This document shows, piece after piece, positions 15,457-23,530 of a stretch of DNA of 30,084 nucleotides (within the stretch, counting starts at the first letter, position 1; the number at the start of each line of letters is the position of its first letter). The notes under the pieces are model-generated. The model searched no databases. It saw only the letters and a list, made by a program, of their open reading frames with translations, and was not told the origin of the DNA. Origin of the DNA: Coriobacteriales bacterium (GTDB taxonomy: Bacteria > Actinomycetota > Coriobacteriia > Coriobacteriales > JAEZZM01); the NCBI GenBank assembly GCA_029983705.1, contig JASBYZ010000008.1, positions 1 to 30,084 of the forward strand, read 5' to 3'. The position numbers and the translations under genes are program-made.

Positions 15457-16989
15457 TTAAGCCTTTAAGAACTCAGCTACCTGCTCACCGGTGTTTTTAC
15501 CAAATACTATGATGTCGCATACAGCGTTACCGCCAATACGGTTACCACCGTGGATACCACCAGTTACCTCACCAGCAGCGTAAAAACCCTTGATAGGATT
15601 GTTGTCTTTATCAAGCGCTTGGTTCTTATCGTTAATCTTGATACCGCCCATAGCATGGTGGATACCAGGAGCAACCTTGATTGCATAAGCGGTGCCAAAA
15701 TCAAGTTGAGCAAGACCAGTGGTTCTGCCAAATTCGTCTGCCTTACCACCAGCAACTTCGTTGTATGCATCTACAGTTGCTTGAAGTGTAGTTGGATCAA
15801 GCTCGAGTTGCTTTGCGAGGTCTGCAAGGTCAGTACCCTTTTTGGTAATGCCAGCCTTCTCGTATTTAGCAGCTGCCTTGTTTGCGTCATATACTTTTTG
15901 ATCAAATATGAGGTAAACAATCTTTTCTGGCTGCTTAAGCTCGGCTGCAGAAACCTTATCACGGGTATCCATCTCGTTAGTGAAGCGCTTAGCCTCTTTA
16001 TTAACTAAGATTCCGCCTGAACCTCTTAAAGCCTCACCAATAAGTTTTGCTGAAGATTGCTCAACAGTTGGGTGAATTTGGATTTGATCCATTTGGATAA
16101 GCTCAGCGCCTGCCTCTTCACCTAAAACATAACCATCACCGGTAGCACCTGCATGGTTGGTTGAAACATAACCCTCAAGGTCTGGGCGATATTTCTTAAT
16201 CAACTCTTGGTTTGAGCCAAGTCCACCAGCAGCTAAAACGATTGCCTTAGCCTTAATAGTTTTCTTGCCCTCTTTGGTCTCTACTTCAAGACCGTTTACG
16301 CTGTCGCCCTCTTTAACAAGCTTAGTTACCTTGTGCTCATCAAAGATTGGAAGGCTACGCTTTTCCATTGCAGCCTTAAGACCCTTGATTAATACGCCGC
16401 CTACTGCAGCACCATCGGTTGGTCTGTGGCATCTCTTTACTGACATACCACCAGTTTGGGTGAGGTTGTCTAAAACAATGCCGTTTTCTGCAAGCCAGTC
16501 AATAGCTCCAGCAGAGTGTTGGCACATAAAGTCAACGAGTTCACGATTGCCAAGCTCATGACCGCCCTTAAAGGTTTCATCAGCAAATAAAACATTGCTG
16601 TCTTCAATACCTTGCTCTTTTTGGTATTTTGTCTCAGATGCGTTCATACCAGAAGTAGCAAAGTTTGAGTTTCCGCCTACAACACCCATTTTCTCAAGAA
16701 CACAGATGTTTTTAACGCCAGCGTCAAAAGCAGAAATTGCAGTTGAAAGACCGGCACCACCAGCACCAACAACTACTAAATCATACTCATCTTGAAGGCC
16801 TGCACCCTCTTTTTTCTCCTCAGCAGGTTTTGTTGCCTCAGCACTCTTTTCTTTAGCCTCTTCAGGCTTTTTCTCAGGCGCAGCTTGCTCGCTTTGACCG
16901 CAAGCAGCAAGACCAAGGCTTGCGCCTAATATGCTAGCAACACCAACGAAGTGTCTACGAGACATACTGAGCTTGTTGTTTTGTTCCAT
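15457..16989 (-). CDS. Exported flavoprotein lipoprotein, fumarate reductase/flavocytochrome c type
   Basis: About 510 residues. A twin-arginine signal (SRRHFVG, Arg11-Arg12) leads into a lipobox LAAC with Cys30, so it is folded before export and then lipid-anchored outside. A Lys/Glu/Pro-rich linker (about 31-68) precedes the FAD fold (GAGGAG, 75-80; E-K at ICVLEK; LAAGGLGSN). The catalytic-site landmarks of soluble fumarate reductases are present: IQIHPTVE, TRDKVSAAEL (the proton-shuttle Arg), HHAMGGI and GGNRIGGNA. There is no haem or FMN-binding domain, so electrons must arrive from a separate partner. Fumarate is the default substrate; related enzymes reduce urocanate or other enoates. 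The frame extends 26 codons upstream, but ATG 16989 has TTGGAG and starts just before the signal. Confidence 0.88.
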   Translation of the reverse strand: MEQNNKLSMSRRHFVGVASILGASLGLAACGQSEQAAPEKKPEEAKEKSAEATKPAEEKKEGAGLQDEYDLVVVGAGGAGLSTAISAFDAGVKNICVLEKMGVVGGNSNFATSGMNASETKYQKEQGIEDSNVLFADETFKGGHELGNRELVDFMCQHSAGAIDWLAENGIVLDNLTQTGGMSVKRCHRPTDGAAVGGVLIKGLKAAMEKRSLPIFDEHKVTKLVKEGDSVNGLEVETKEGKKTIKAKAIVLAAGGLGSNQELIKKYRPDLEGYVSTNHAGATGDGYVLGEEAGAELIQMDQIQIHPTVEQSSAKLIGEALRGSGGILVNKEAKRFTNEMDTRDKVSAAELKQPEKIVYLIFDQKVYDANKAAAKYEKAGITKKGTDLADLAKQLELDPTTLQATVDAYNEVAGGKADEFGRTTGLAQLDFGTAYAIKVAPGIHHAMGGIKINDKNQALDKDNNPIKGFYAAGEVTGGIHGGNRIGGNAVCDIIVFGKNTGEQVAEFLKA

Positions 16990-17029
16990 TACAAAACTCC
17001 AATCGATATAAAGAAACATTTTAGAGTAA

Positions 17030-17067
17030 GTGCAAGACTGTATATGTATGTTTGTAAGGTCTTGCAC
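17030..17067. repeat. Nine-base inverted repeat upstream of the flavoprotein gene
   Basis: GTGCAAGAC at 17030-17038 and its exact complement GTCTTGCAC at 17059-17067 are separated by 20 bases. The pair lies 41-78 bases upstream of the flavoprotein ATG, a normal distance for a regulator site or leader hairpin. I see no matching -35/-10 boxes clear enough to say which. Confidence 0.5.
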
Positions 17068-17116
17068 GCACTCGGCAATATTATGCTACTAACTTTTCGT
17101 TTATTAAATAGTCAAA

Positions 17117-17866
17117 TTATAAGAATTTATAAAACTCAAGATTCATAATAGAGCCAAAAACTATGTCTAAATTTAGGCCCAGATTTTTAAGCTCAGCTAT
17201 AAGTTGTTCTGCTTTTTCAAGCTTTTCATCACTATCGCACTTGTTGATGTAAAAGAGTTTTTTGCCCGGTGAGTTTTTAAAGAGTTGGTCTGGCAAGGTG
17301 ATCATATTGTAGATAAGTTTTGCATCAACATTCTCAACCGTACCATGTACCTCACAAAACTTTTCAAAGGCGTGGGTGTTTTCTTCTGTAGGATGCATGC
17401 CGTAGATATCAATGGGGAGCACCCCTATAGTAAGAGTGGTCTGAGGGTGAATAGGGAGGTCATGCTCTCTCCAGGCCTTAAGCGGTTTGTGACGAGATCC
17501 GTCTGCCTCCATCACGCAGATGTCGTAGTATCCCATAGCCTCTGAATATGCATCTACGCCTGGATCTGTAAGCATTCCCTTATAGAGCTCTCCAGTTAAA
17601 CAGCCTAAGCGATTAAGCTTACCCTCAGCGTGTGCGCGCTTAAGCTCTTTTAGACTATAAAAAATTTGGGTATCATCAGGAAGTTGGTCAGCTCCTACCT
17701 TAGTTGTAGTTCCTACAAGGGCGCTATTGTGTTCATCTGCCTCTATGTAGGCAAGTGCTATTGCATCCATGGTAGAAGTTTTGCCATTGCAGCCAACTAC
17801 AGATACCACAGAGGATTTTGTGATTGAGAAGGCTTCAAGTATATTAGAAAAGCTGTATCGCGCCAT
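17117..17866 (-). CDS. YqeC-like selenium/molybdenum hydroxylase accessory protein
   Basis: 249 residues with a Mur-ligase-like P-loop, VVGCNGKTSTMDAIA (about 23-37), and the YqeC hallmarks MEADGSRHKPLKAWREHDLP (about 138-157) and TLTIGVLPIDIYG. YqeC proteins are associated by genome context with selenium-dependent molybdenum hydroxylases; their exact reaction is unknown. No hydroxylase, selD or mocA-like gene is in this window, but a molybdenum enzyme (DmsA) is about 2 kb further on. AAAGGATAA before ATG supports the start. The N-terminal P-loop differs slightly from the usual 'GGGGKTT', so a divergent subfamily with another role is possible. It is divergent from queD. Confidence 0.72.
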   Translation of the reverse strand: MARYSFSNILEAFSITKSSVVSVVGCNGKTSTMDAIALAYIEADEHNSALVGTTTKVGADQLPDDTQIFYSLKELKRAHAEGKLNRLGCLTGELYKGMLTDPGVDAYSEAMGYYDICVMEADGSRHKPLKAWREHDLPIHPQTTLTIGVLPIDIYGMHPTEENTHAFEKFCEVHGTVENVDAKLIYNMITLPDQLFKNSPGKKLFYINKCDSDEKLEKAEQLIAELKNLGLNLDIVFGSIMNLEFYKFL

Positions 17867-17955
17867 AAATTATCCTTTGAAAGAAAGTATTCTGAAACAA
17901 GTATAAATAAAGACTCAGTTTTATAAAAGCTTTAAGAATAATAGGTGATAAAGGT

Positions 17956-18384
17956 ATGTACGGACTAAAAACGGAAAGCTGTTTTGATTCGGCACATTTT
18001 TTGAATGAGTATGACGGTAAATGCGAAAACTTACATGGACATCGCTGGAAGGTAGTTGCCACGATAGAGCAAGATGAGCTCAGACAAGATAGACAGATGC
18101 GTGACATGGTTATTGATTTTGCAGACTTTAAGCGAGCTTTAAGAGCGCTTACTGAAGAGCTTGATCACATGTTTATTGTTCAAGAGGGCTCACTTATGCC
18201 TGAGACTATAGAGCTTTTAGAAAAAGAAACCTTCAAGCTTTTTATGGTTCCTTTTAGAACTACCTCAGAAAATTTTGCAAAGTATTTTGCCGATAAGCTC
18301 ATAGAGCAAGGCTTTCCGGTATCAGAAATTCAGGTGTATGAGACGCCGCTTAACTGTGCAATTTATAGACCTGAAAGAAATTAA
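17956..18384 (+). CDS. queD: 6-carboxy-tetrahydropterin synthase QueD
   Basis: 142 residues of the 6-pyruvoyl-tetrahydropterin synthase/QueD fold. Zinc ligands are His15 in SAHF and the two His of LHGH (about 30-32). The catalytic Cys lies in GKCENLHGH, Asp/His in EELDHMF, and the terminal substrate Glu in YETPLNCAIY. QueD converts dihydroneopterin triphosphate to 6-carboxy-tetrahydropterin for preQ0/queuosine, but no queC, queE or queF is nearby, so the full pathway cannot be confirmed here. An insertion (about 65-100) makes it slightly longer than the 120-residue E. coli form. The start is supported by TAGGTG. Its stop codon overlaps the stop of the convergent gene in a shared TTAA. Confidence 0.88.
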   Translation: MYGLKTESCFDSAHFLNEYDGKCENLHGHRWKVVATIEQDELRQDRQMRDMVIDFADFKRALRALTEELDHMFIVQEGSLMPETIELLEKETFKLFMVPFRTTSENFAKYFADKLIEQGFPVSEIQVYETPLNCAIYRPERN

Positions 18385-18797
18385 ATATCAAAGCTAGAGA
18401 GCTCTATAAGGTAGTCGATAATCTCTCTGGCACTTTTGTGTTCAAGAGACACCTCTTGCTCTTTATCACCCACAAAATAGTGGACGTCAAGTCCCATGCC
18501 CTCGCGCTTAATGCTTAAGCTGAGAGCCTGAAAGTCCTTCTCGCCCAGAACTTTTAGGTCTTCATTCCAACGCAAAAAGAGCTCATTAAAAAAGTCTGAA
18601 TGACGCTCACTTACAGTTAATTCCTGCACATGCTCATGCTCGCTCTGAAAGAGTAGGCAGTTTTGCGCTTTTTGAGGGTGGGTAAGTGCGAGGTAGATAT
18701 AGTCTGAAGAATTTGCGGCGCAGTACATAAGTAGATACTGCGCCAATATTACCAAGTATGAAGCTTCAAGATCTAAAGCTTCTTTTGAAGTGTACAA
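18381..18797 (-). CDS. Small protein of unknown function
   Basis: Not recognised. 138 residues, soluble, with a helical N-terminus (EASYLVILAQYLLMYCAAN) and a mixed C-terminal half (LSLSIKREGMGLDVHYFVGD). The pattern suggests a compact alpha/beta fold but I can assign no family. The start used is TTG, 9 bases after the stop of the preceding tail-anchored gene, and it lacks its own Shine-Dalgarno, so coupling is likely. A later TTG or ATG is possible and the N-terminus is uncertain. It probably works together with, or is merely co-transcribed with, the gene at 18807-19253. Confidence 0.6.
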   Translation of the reverse strand: MYTSKEALDLEASYLVILAQYLLMYCAANSSDYIYLALTHPQKAQNCLLFQSEHEHVQELTVSERHSDFFNELFLRWNEDLKVLGEKDFQALSLSIKREGMGLDVHYFVGDKEQEVSLEHKSAREIIDYLIELSSFDI

Positions 18798-18806
18798 AGC
18801 GGAATA

Positions 18807-19253
18807 CTACTTTGTGCGATTTACCAAGGCCATTACAACAGCAATAGTAGCTGCAACACCAAGACCAGCTAAAACGATATCGCCTGCGCTTAAGCCTTCA
18901 TCCTCATCAACAACATCTTCGTATGACTCAGTTACACGACTCTTAAGTCTTTGAGCTTTTGGCTTAGCATCAAATAATCTATCTTGAATTGAATTAACAA
19001 TTGCATCTCTAAGCTCTGAGATATCAGGAAGGTTGTCTACGCCTTGCTGTACGTTATGAACAACGTTGTCTTTTACCTCTTGAACGTTTGATGCAAAGCC
19101 ATTTGGATTTACTGCATTAGATACCTGGTTTTTTACGTAGTCAACGCGGTTAGCATTGCGAGCGTGCTTTGCGTTTTTTACAAAACCGTTGAGGGTATCC
19201 TCCGCAATTTTAATTCCATTTGAGAGTAAGAACTCAATAATTTCGTTTCTCAT
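18807..19253 (-). CDS. Amphipathic-helix protein with a C-terminal membrane anchor
   Basis: 148 residues, not recognised. Residues about 1-100 are long charged/amphipathic helices rich in Asn, Val, Lys and Asp (DYVKNQVSNAVNPNGF, EVKDNVVHNVQQGVDNL). A short acidic hinge (YEDVVDEDEG) follows. A single hydrophobic stretch at about 124-144 (IVLAGLGVAATIAVVMALV) ends in Asn-Arg-Thr-Lys. It has the layout of a tail-anchored protein facing the cytoplasm, as in YtxH-like envelope or stress proteins, but without clear similarity. The Shine-Dalgarno (TTGGA) is weak. It is the first gene of a probable two-gene unit with the gene at 18381-18797. Confidence 0.7.
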   Translation of the reverse strand: MRNEIIEFLLSNGIKIAEDTLNGFVKNAKHARNANRVDYVKNQVSNAVNPNGFASNVQEVKDNVVHNVQQGVDNLPDISELRDAIVNSIQDRLFDAKPKAQRLKSRVTESYEDVVDEDEGLSAGDIVLAGLGVAATIAVVMALVNRTK

Positions 19254-19554
19254 TAATTAGTCCAATCGCCACATTAAATAATATGTATAGCCTATTGTAC
19301 CGTTTTGTGAAGATTTTTAAGCACTTGTAAATGTAAGTGCTAAAATGACAAGTGTTTTGGTAGGAAATTGCATAAAAAGTGAGTCATATCACTATGAAGG
19401 TATTTAATTTCGATAATTACTTATTCTGCTCTTAACCTCCATTTATTTTCGATATTCTAATAGATTGATGAGGAAATCGATAGAAAAAATCATTTTTATA
19501 GTTTGTATAAAAATTGCTCTATCTTAAAGTGTGATTGAGGAGGATAACTAAAGA
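19254..19554. promoter_or_regulatory. Gene-free regulatory region between the tail-anchored gene and dmsA
   Basis: 301 bases, A+T-rich, between divergent genes. It holds a 7-bp inverted repeat AGCACTT/AAGTGCT (19320-19326 and 19335-19341, 8-base spacer) and two direct TTTCGATA copies (19408-19415 and 19447-19454, 39 bases apart). It also holds a near-dyad ATTGAT-N6-ATCGAT (19464-19481) that loosely recalls, but does not match, the FNR site. The dmsA Shine-Dalgarno GAGGAGG is at 19537-19543. No single strong plus-strand promoter stands out, which would fit an activator-dependent promoter for anaerobic respiration genes; that is an inference. Confidence 0.5.
19284..19311 (-). promoter_or_regulatory. 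Possible promoter of the tail-anchored protein gene
   Basis: Minus-strand TTCACA (19306-19311) and TATACA (19284-19289), 16-base spacer, would start transcription about 25 bases before the ATG. Supported by consensus and position only. Confidence 0.4.
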
Positions 19555-21951
19555 ATGAAGCTTTCACGTAAGCAATTCTTACAAGGCTCTGCTCTTGGTG
19601 CTGTTGCTGCTTTGGGAGGCAGCGCAGTTGCAAGTGAAAACATGTTTTCACTTAGCCCTAAACAAGCTTTAGCAGAAGAGCCTGAAACAATTGTGTGGTC
19701 ACACTGCCATGTTAACTGTGGTGGTAGGTGCGTATTCCAATGGCACACCAAAGACGGCAAGATTACCCGCATGGAAACTGATAACTTGGGAGAGGCAGAT
19801 TTCCAAGCACGTGCTTGTCTTCGCGGACGTTCAATGCGCCAGTGGATTAACAGCCCTGACAGACTCATGTATCCTATGAAGCGCGTTGGTAAGCGTGGAG
19901 AGGGTAAGTTTGAGCGTATTTCTTGGGATGAAGCACTTGATATTTTGGAAGAGAAGCTCAAGCATACCATCGAAACCTATGGTAATGATGCTATCTTCAC
20001 CCCATATGGTTCAGCTCAATATGCTGTAACCCAAACTAATGCACTCTACCGTTTCCTAAACTGCATCGGTGGCTATCTTGGAACGTACGCCGACTATTCA
20101 ACTCATATGATGCAGATTGCAATTCAATACCTCTACGGTAAAGGTGCTAACCCTTATGATGACGTGTATGCATCATCATACTCAGAGGCTCACAATGCAG
20201 ATCTTGTAGTTCAATTTGGTAACTCGCCAGCAGAAACCCGTATGGGTGGAGCTAATGCGGTTTGGGATTACACCCAAATGCGCGAGGCTGGTCCTGAAGT
20301 TATTAACATTGACTATCGTATGAGTGAGACCTCATCAGGTCAGTCAGATACCTGGCTTCCAATTAGACCTGGTACTGATGCTGCTCTTGCAAGCGCAATT
20401 GCTTATCAGCTTATTACTAATGACCAAATTGATATCGACTTCCTACATAAATACTGCGTTGGTTATGATGAGGAGACCCTTCCAGAGTCAGCTAAAGGCA
20501 AAAACCTCTCATACAAGGCATACATTATGGGTGAGGGATATGACAAGGTAGCTAAGACTCCAGAGTGGGCAGCTCCTATCACTCAAATTCCTGCCGATAA
20601 GATCATTGAACTTGCAGACAAAATTGGTAACTCAAAGGCACTCTTTGTAAACCAAGGTTGGGGCTCTCAGCGCCACACCAACGGTGAGTGGACTACCCTT
20701 GCTATCTGCATGATTCCAATTTTACGCGGTATGATTGGTAAACCTGGCACTAACACCGGATTAAGAGAAGCATCTCCTGGAAGCACTCCAGTAGGTCTTA
20801 TGCCTGCAGGTGATAATCCAGTAAAGGCTACTATTCCTGTATACAACTGGGCTAATGCTGTTAAAGACGGCAAGTCAATGACCAAAGATAACGCTGGTGT
20901 TCGCGGTGTTGATAAGCTTGATAACGATATCAAGATAATTATTGGCCAAACCGGTAACTGTCTCACCAACCAACACGGTGATATTAACTACACCCATGAT
21001 CTCTTAGTTGATGAGAGCAAGGTTGAGTTTATCTGCCTTGTTGACGTAATGCTTACTGATTCTGCAAAGTATGCAGACCTTCTTTTACCTGACGCTATGC
21101 GTGGTGAGCAGCTCTCTATGTCAACTAACGGATATTCAGAGTACTACTACGGCGTTATGGTTGGAGGTCCTGCTCAAGAGGCTCCAGGCGAGTGCCGTCC
21201 AATCTATGATGTTATGGCAGAGCTTGCTGATAGATTTGGCGTTAAAGATAAATATACTGAAGGCAGAACTCAAGAAGAGTGGATTGAGTACCTCTATAAC
21301 GAGGGCAAGAAAAAAGACCCTGAGCTTCCAACTTGGGAAGAGATCAGAGAGCAAGGATTTTATAAGAGAAAGTTTGATCCATGCATCGGTCTTAAAGACT
21401 TTGTTGATGATCCAGAGGCTAACGCACTTGAGACTCCATCAGGAAAAATTGAGATTTACTCAGAGACTCTTGCTGAGATGAATGATACTTTGGAGCTTTT
21501 AGAGGGCGATGAGATCTTTCCAATTCCTGTATTTACCCCAGGTTATATGGGATATGGTTCTGTAACTGAAGAGTTCCCACTTTATGGTTGCGGTTTCCAC
21601 CACAAGTCTCGTACCCACTCCTCATATCACCTACCAGTACTTATGCGTGCTGCTCGTCATCAAATGTGGATGAACGAGATTGATGCAAAAGAGAGAGGCA
21701 TCAAGACTGGTGATGTGTGCCGCGTTAAGTCACCAGCTGGTGAAATTGAGATTGAGGTATTAGTTACTTCTAGAATCGTTCCGGGTTCTGTTGGAATTCC
21801 TCAAGGTGCTTGGCATGATGCAGATATGGATGGCGATAAGGTTGATAAGGGCGGATGTATTAACACCCTTGTTGAGTATCGTCCAACACCACTTGCAAAG
21901 GGTAATGGTAACCACACCTTTATCTGCCAAGTACGCAAAGTTCAGGCTTAA
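19555..21951 (+). CDS. dmsA: DMSO reductase catalytic (molybdopterin) subunit DmsA
   Basis: 798 residues, as in DmsA. The signal peptide carries SRKQFLQG, that is Arg-Lys instead of Arg-Arg, followed by a Gly/Ala-rich core and a likely ALA cut near residue 40. A [4Fe-4S] site is formed by Cys51, Cys55, Cys59 and Cys88 (CHVNCGGRC ... ARACLRGRSMRQWIN). The following PDRLMYPMKRVGKRG is very close to E. coli DmsA. Ser182 in YADYSTHM is the expected molybdenum ligand. The C-terminal domain includes RTHSSYHLP and GIPQGAWH. It binds bis-MGD and reduces DMSO or related S-/N-oxides on the outer face of the membrane with electrons from DmsB/DmsC. It is the first gene of dmsABC, with GAGGAGG 11 bases before the ATG. 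Confidence 0.93.
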   Translation: MKLSRKQFLQGSALGAVAALGGSAVASENMFSLSPKQALAEEPETIVWSHCHVNCGGRCVFQWHTKDGKITRMETDNLGEADFQARACLRGRSMRQWINSPDRLMYPMKRVGKRGEGKFERISWDEALDILEEKLKHTIETYGNDAIFTPYGSAQYAVTQTNALYRFLNCIGGYLGTYADYSTHMMQIAIQYLYGKGANPYDDVYASSYSEAHNADLVVQFGNSPAETRMGGANAVWDYTQMREAGPEVINIDYRMSETSSGQSDTWLPIRPGTDAALASAIAYQLITNDQIDIDFLHKYCVGYDEETLPESAKGKNLSYKAYIMGEGYDKVAKTPEWAAPITQIPADKIIELADKIGNSKALFVNQGWGSQRHTNGEWTTLAICMIPILRGMIGKPGTNTGLREASPGSTPVGLMPAGDNPVKATIPVYNWANAVKDGKSMTKDNAGVRGVDKLDNDIKIIIGQTGNCLTNQHGDINYTHDLLVDESKVEFICLVDVMLTDSAKYADLLLPDAMRGEQLSMSTNGYSEYYYGVMVGGPAQEAPGECRPIYDVMAELADRFGVKDKYTEGRTQEEWIEYLYNEGKKKDPELPTWEEIREQGFYKRKFDPCIGLKDFVDDPEANALETPSGKIEIYSETLAEMNDTLELLEGDEIFPIPVFTPGYMGYGSVTEEFPLYGCGFHHKSRTHSSYHLPVLMRAARHQMWMNEIDAKERGIKTGDVCRVKSPAGEIEIEVLVTSRIVPGSVGIPQGAWHDADMDGDKVDKGGCINTLVEYRPTPLAKGNGNHTFICQVRKVQA

Positions 21952-21968
21952 GGGAGGGGAGTAGATAG

Positions 21969-22601
21969 ATGGCTTATACATTTTATTTTGATGCATCCCG
22001 CTGCACCGGTTGTAAAACCTGTCAGACTGCATGCAAAGATTATTACGATTTACCACTAGATATCGACTATCGTAGAGTTTATGACTACGAAGGCGGAAGC
22101 TGGGAAGTTAAAGAAGATGGTACGGTGAGCCAAGATGCATACGCATACCACCTCTCAATTTCTTGCAACCACTGTGAGAAACCAGCATGTACTGCAGTTT
22201 GTCCTACTACTGCAATGCACAAAGACCCAGAGACTGGCCTTGTGCTTGTAGACGGTACTAAGTGCATCGGTTGTGGATACTGCCGCATGGCTTGCCCATA
22301 CGATGCTCCACGAATTGATAGATCAGAAAAGATGCAATCTCGTAAGTGCGATGGTTGTTATGAGAGAACTATTGCAGGTAAACAAACTATCTGTGTTGAG
22401 GCATGTCCGCTGAGAGCGCTTGATTTTGGTCCATATGAAGAGATTCATGAGAAGTATGGCGATAAGGCCAAGGCTCCAAACTATGCTCCAATGCCAGATA
22501 TGACGGTTACTATTCCAAACTTATTAGTACACCCATGCCCATCAATGAAGCCAGTGGACGATACTACTGGTAAAGTTGTAAACCTAAAGGAGGTTAGATA
22601 G
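21969..22601 (+). CDS. dmsB: DMSO reductase iron-sulfur subunit DmsB
   Basis: 210 residues with four ferredoxin-type Cys clusters: RCTGCKTCQTAC (Cys12, 15, 18, 22), SCNHCEKPACTAVCP, KCIGCGYCRMACP and KCDGC...CVEACP. These hold four [4Fe-4S] centres that relay electrons from the membrane anchor to DmsA. The C-terminal region (PNYAPMPDMTVTIPNLLVHP) matches the family. It has no signal of its own; DmsB normally rides out with DmsA through the Tat pathway. It starts 17 bases after dmsA behind AGGGAGGGGAG. Confidence 0.95.
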   Translation: MAYTFYFDASRCTGCKTCQTACKDYYDLPLDIDYRRVYDYEGGSWEVKEDGTVSQDAYAYHLSISCNHCEKPACTAVCPTTAMHKDPETGLVLVDGTKCIGCGYCRMACPYDAPRIDRSEKMQSRKCDGCYERTIAGKQTICVEACPLRALDFGPYEEIHEKYGDKAKAPNYAPMPDMTVTIPNLLVHPCPSMKPVDDTTGKVVNLKEVR

Positions 22602-22603
22602 TT

Positions 22604-23452
22604 ATGGAGCACGCACTCGCTGAATTACCTCTTGCGCTGTTTACAACCATTGGAGCAGTAGGTGTTGGTTCGTTTATTTACCTATGCCTTGCAATCTTTA
22701 CTCATAGCTTTGGTGAGGAAGGCTTAAAGCGCTTAGATAAATTTACTCTCGTGCCTTTGGTGCTTTTAATTGTTGCTACTATTTGTGCATTCTTCCACTT
22801 AAGTCAGCCACTACATGCACCATTTATTTTGCTGCACATCCTTTCACCTATGACTATTGAGATTTTAGTCTTTGGTGTAGTGGTAGGATTTATTGTTGTG
22901 TACTTGCTGCTTGCTAAGTTCAACAAATTACCTGCTGTACTCAGAAAAGTACTTATTGCCTTAATTGCACTTGGCGCTATTGCGGTTGGTATATTTATGG
23001 GTCTTGCCTATAAGGTTTCAACTATTCCAGTATGGGCAGCACCTCACACCCCAATTATGATGGTGGGCTTTGTACTTGCAGGTGGAACCTCACTTGGTCT
23101 TTTAGTTCTCAAGCTTGCTAAGCTTGAGCCACTGAGCCAGGGCTTTAAGCTTGCTACAGTAATTGTTATGCTGATTGGTCTTGCACTGAGCGCATACGGA
23201 GTATTTTCTCTCTACACTATGGCTCAAGGTATTACCACTCACATTGCTAACGGTGCTGAGATGGCAGCTGAGATGTTCCCATGCGTTGTAGTATTTGGAA
23301 TCTGCATTGCACTGAGCGCTATTTTAAATCTTGTAGCACTCTTTAAAAACAGCAATGTAGCACTACTTTCTGTGAGTGTAATTCTTGCACTCGTTGGAAT
23401 TTTTGCTGCACGCCTCGTATTTTACGGACTACAGATTTCTATCGCGCTGTAA
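22604..23452 (+). CDS. dmsC: DMSO reductase membrane anchor subunit DmsC
   Basis: 282 residues with about eight hydrophobic helices, the arrangement of DmsC. It opens MEHALAELPLALFTTIGAVG and has the typical early His pair after helix 2 (FFHLSQPLHAPFIL). The anchor oxidises menaquinol and feeds electrons to DmsB. Overall sequence conservation in this family is low, so the assignment rests on length, topology, the SQPLHA segment and gene order. It starts 2 bases after the dmsB stop, with AAAGGAGG well placed. A terminator hairpin follows. Confidence 0.9.
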   Translation: MEHALAELPLALFTTIGAVGVGSFIYLCLAIFTHSFGEEGLKRLDKFTLVPLVLLIVATICAFFHLSQPLHAPFILLHILSPMTIEILVFGVVVGFIVVYLLLAKFNKLPAVLRKVLIALIALGAIAVGIFMGLAYKVSTIPVWAAPHTPIMMVGFVLAGGTSLGLLVLKLAKLEPLSQGFKLATVIVMLIGLALSAYGVFSLYTMAQGITTHIANGAEMAAEMFPCVVVFGICIALSAILNLVALFKNSNVALLSVSVILALVGIFAARLVFYGLQISIAL

Positions 23453-23475
23453 AAAAATTTGTACATCTAAGTTTT

Positions 23476-23513
23476 AAGTGGTCTATGCTAAGCAAAGGTA
23501 TAGGCCACTTTTT
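23476..23513 (+). terminator. Intrinsic terminator after dmsC
   Basis: An 11-bp stem (23476-23486 with 23500-23510, one G-T wobble, two further pairs possible) closing a 9-13-base loop, then TTTTT. It lies between dmsC and the chaperone gene; partial readthrough would let dmsABC exceed the chaperone in expression. Confidence 0.72.
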
Positions 23514-23530
23514 ATATTAAGGAGATAGTT

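Noticed and set aside
19464..19481. FNR box upstream of dmsA
   Set aside because: ATTGAT-N6-ATCGAT differs from TTGAT-N4-ATCAA in spacing and in one half-site; listed only as an unassigned dyad.
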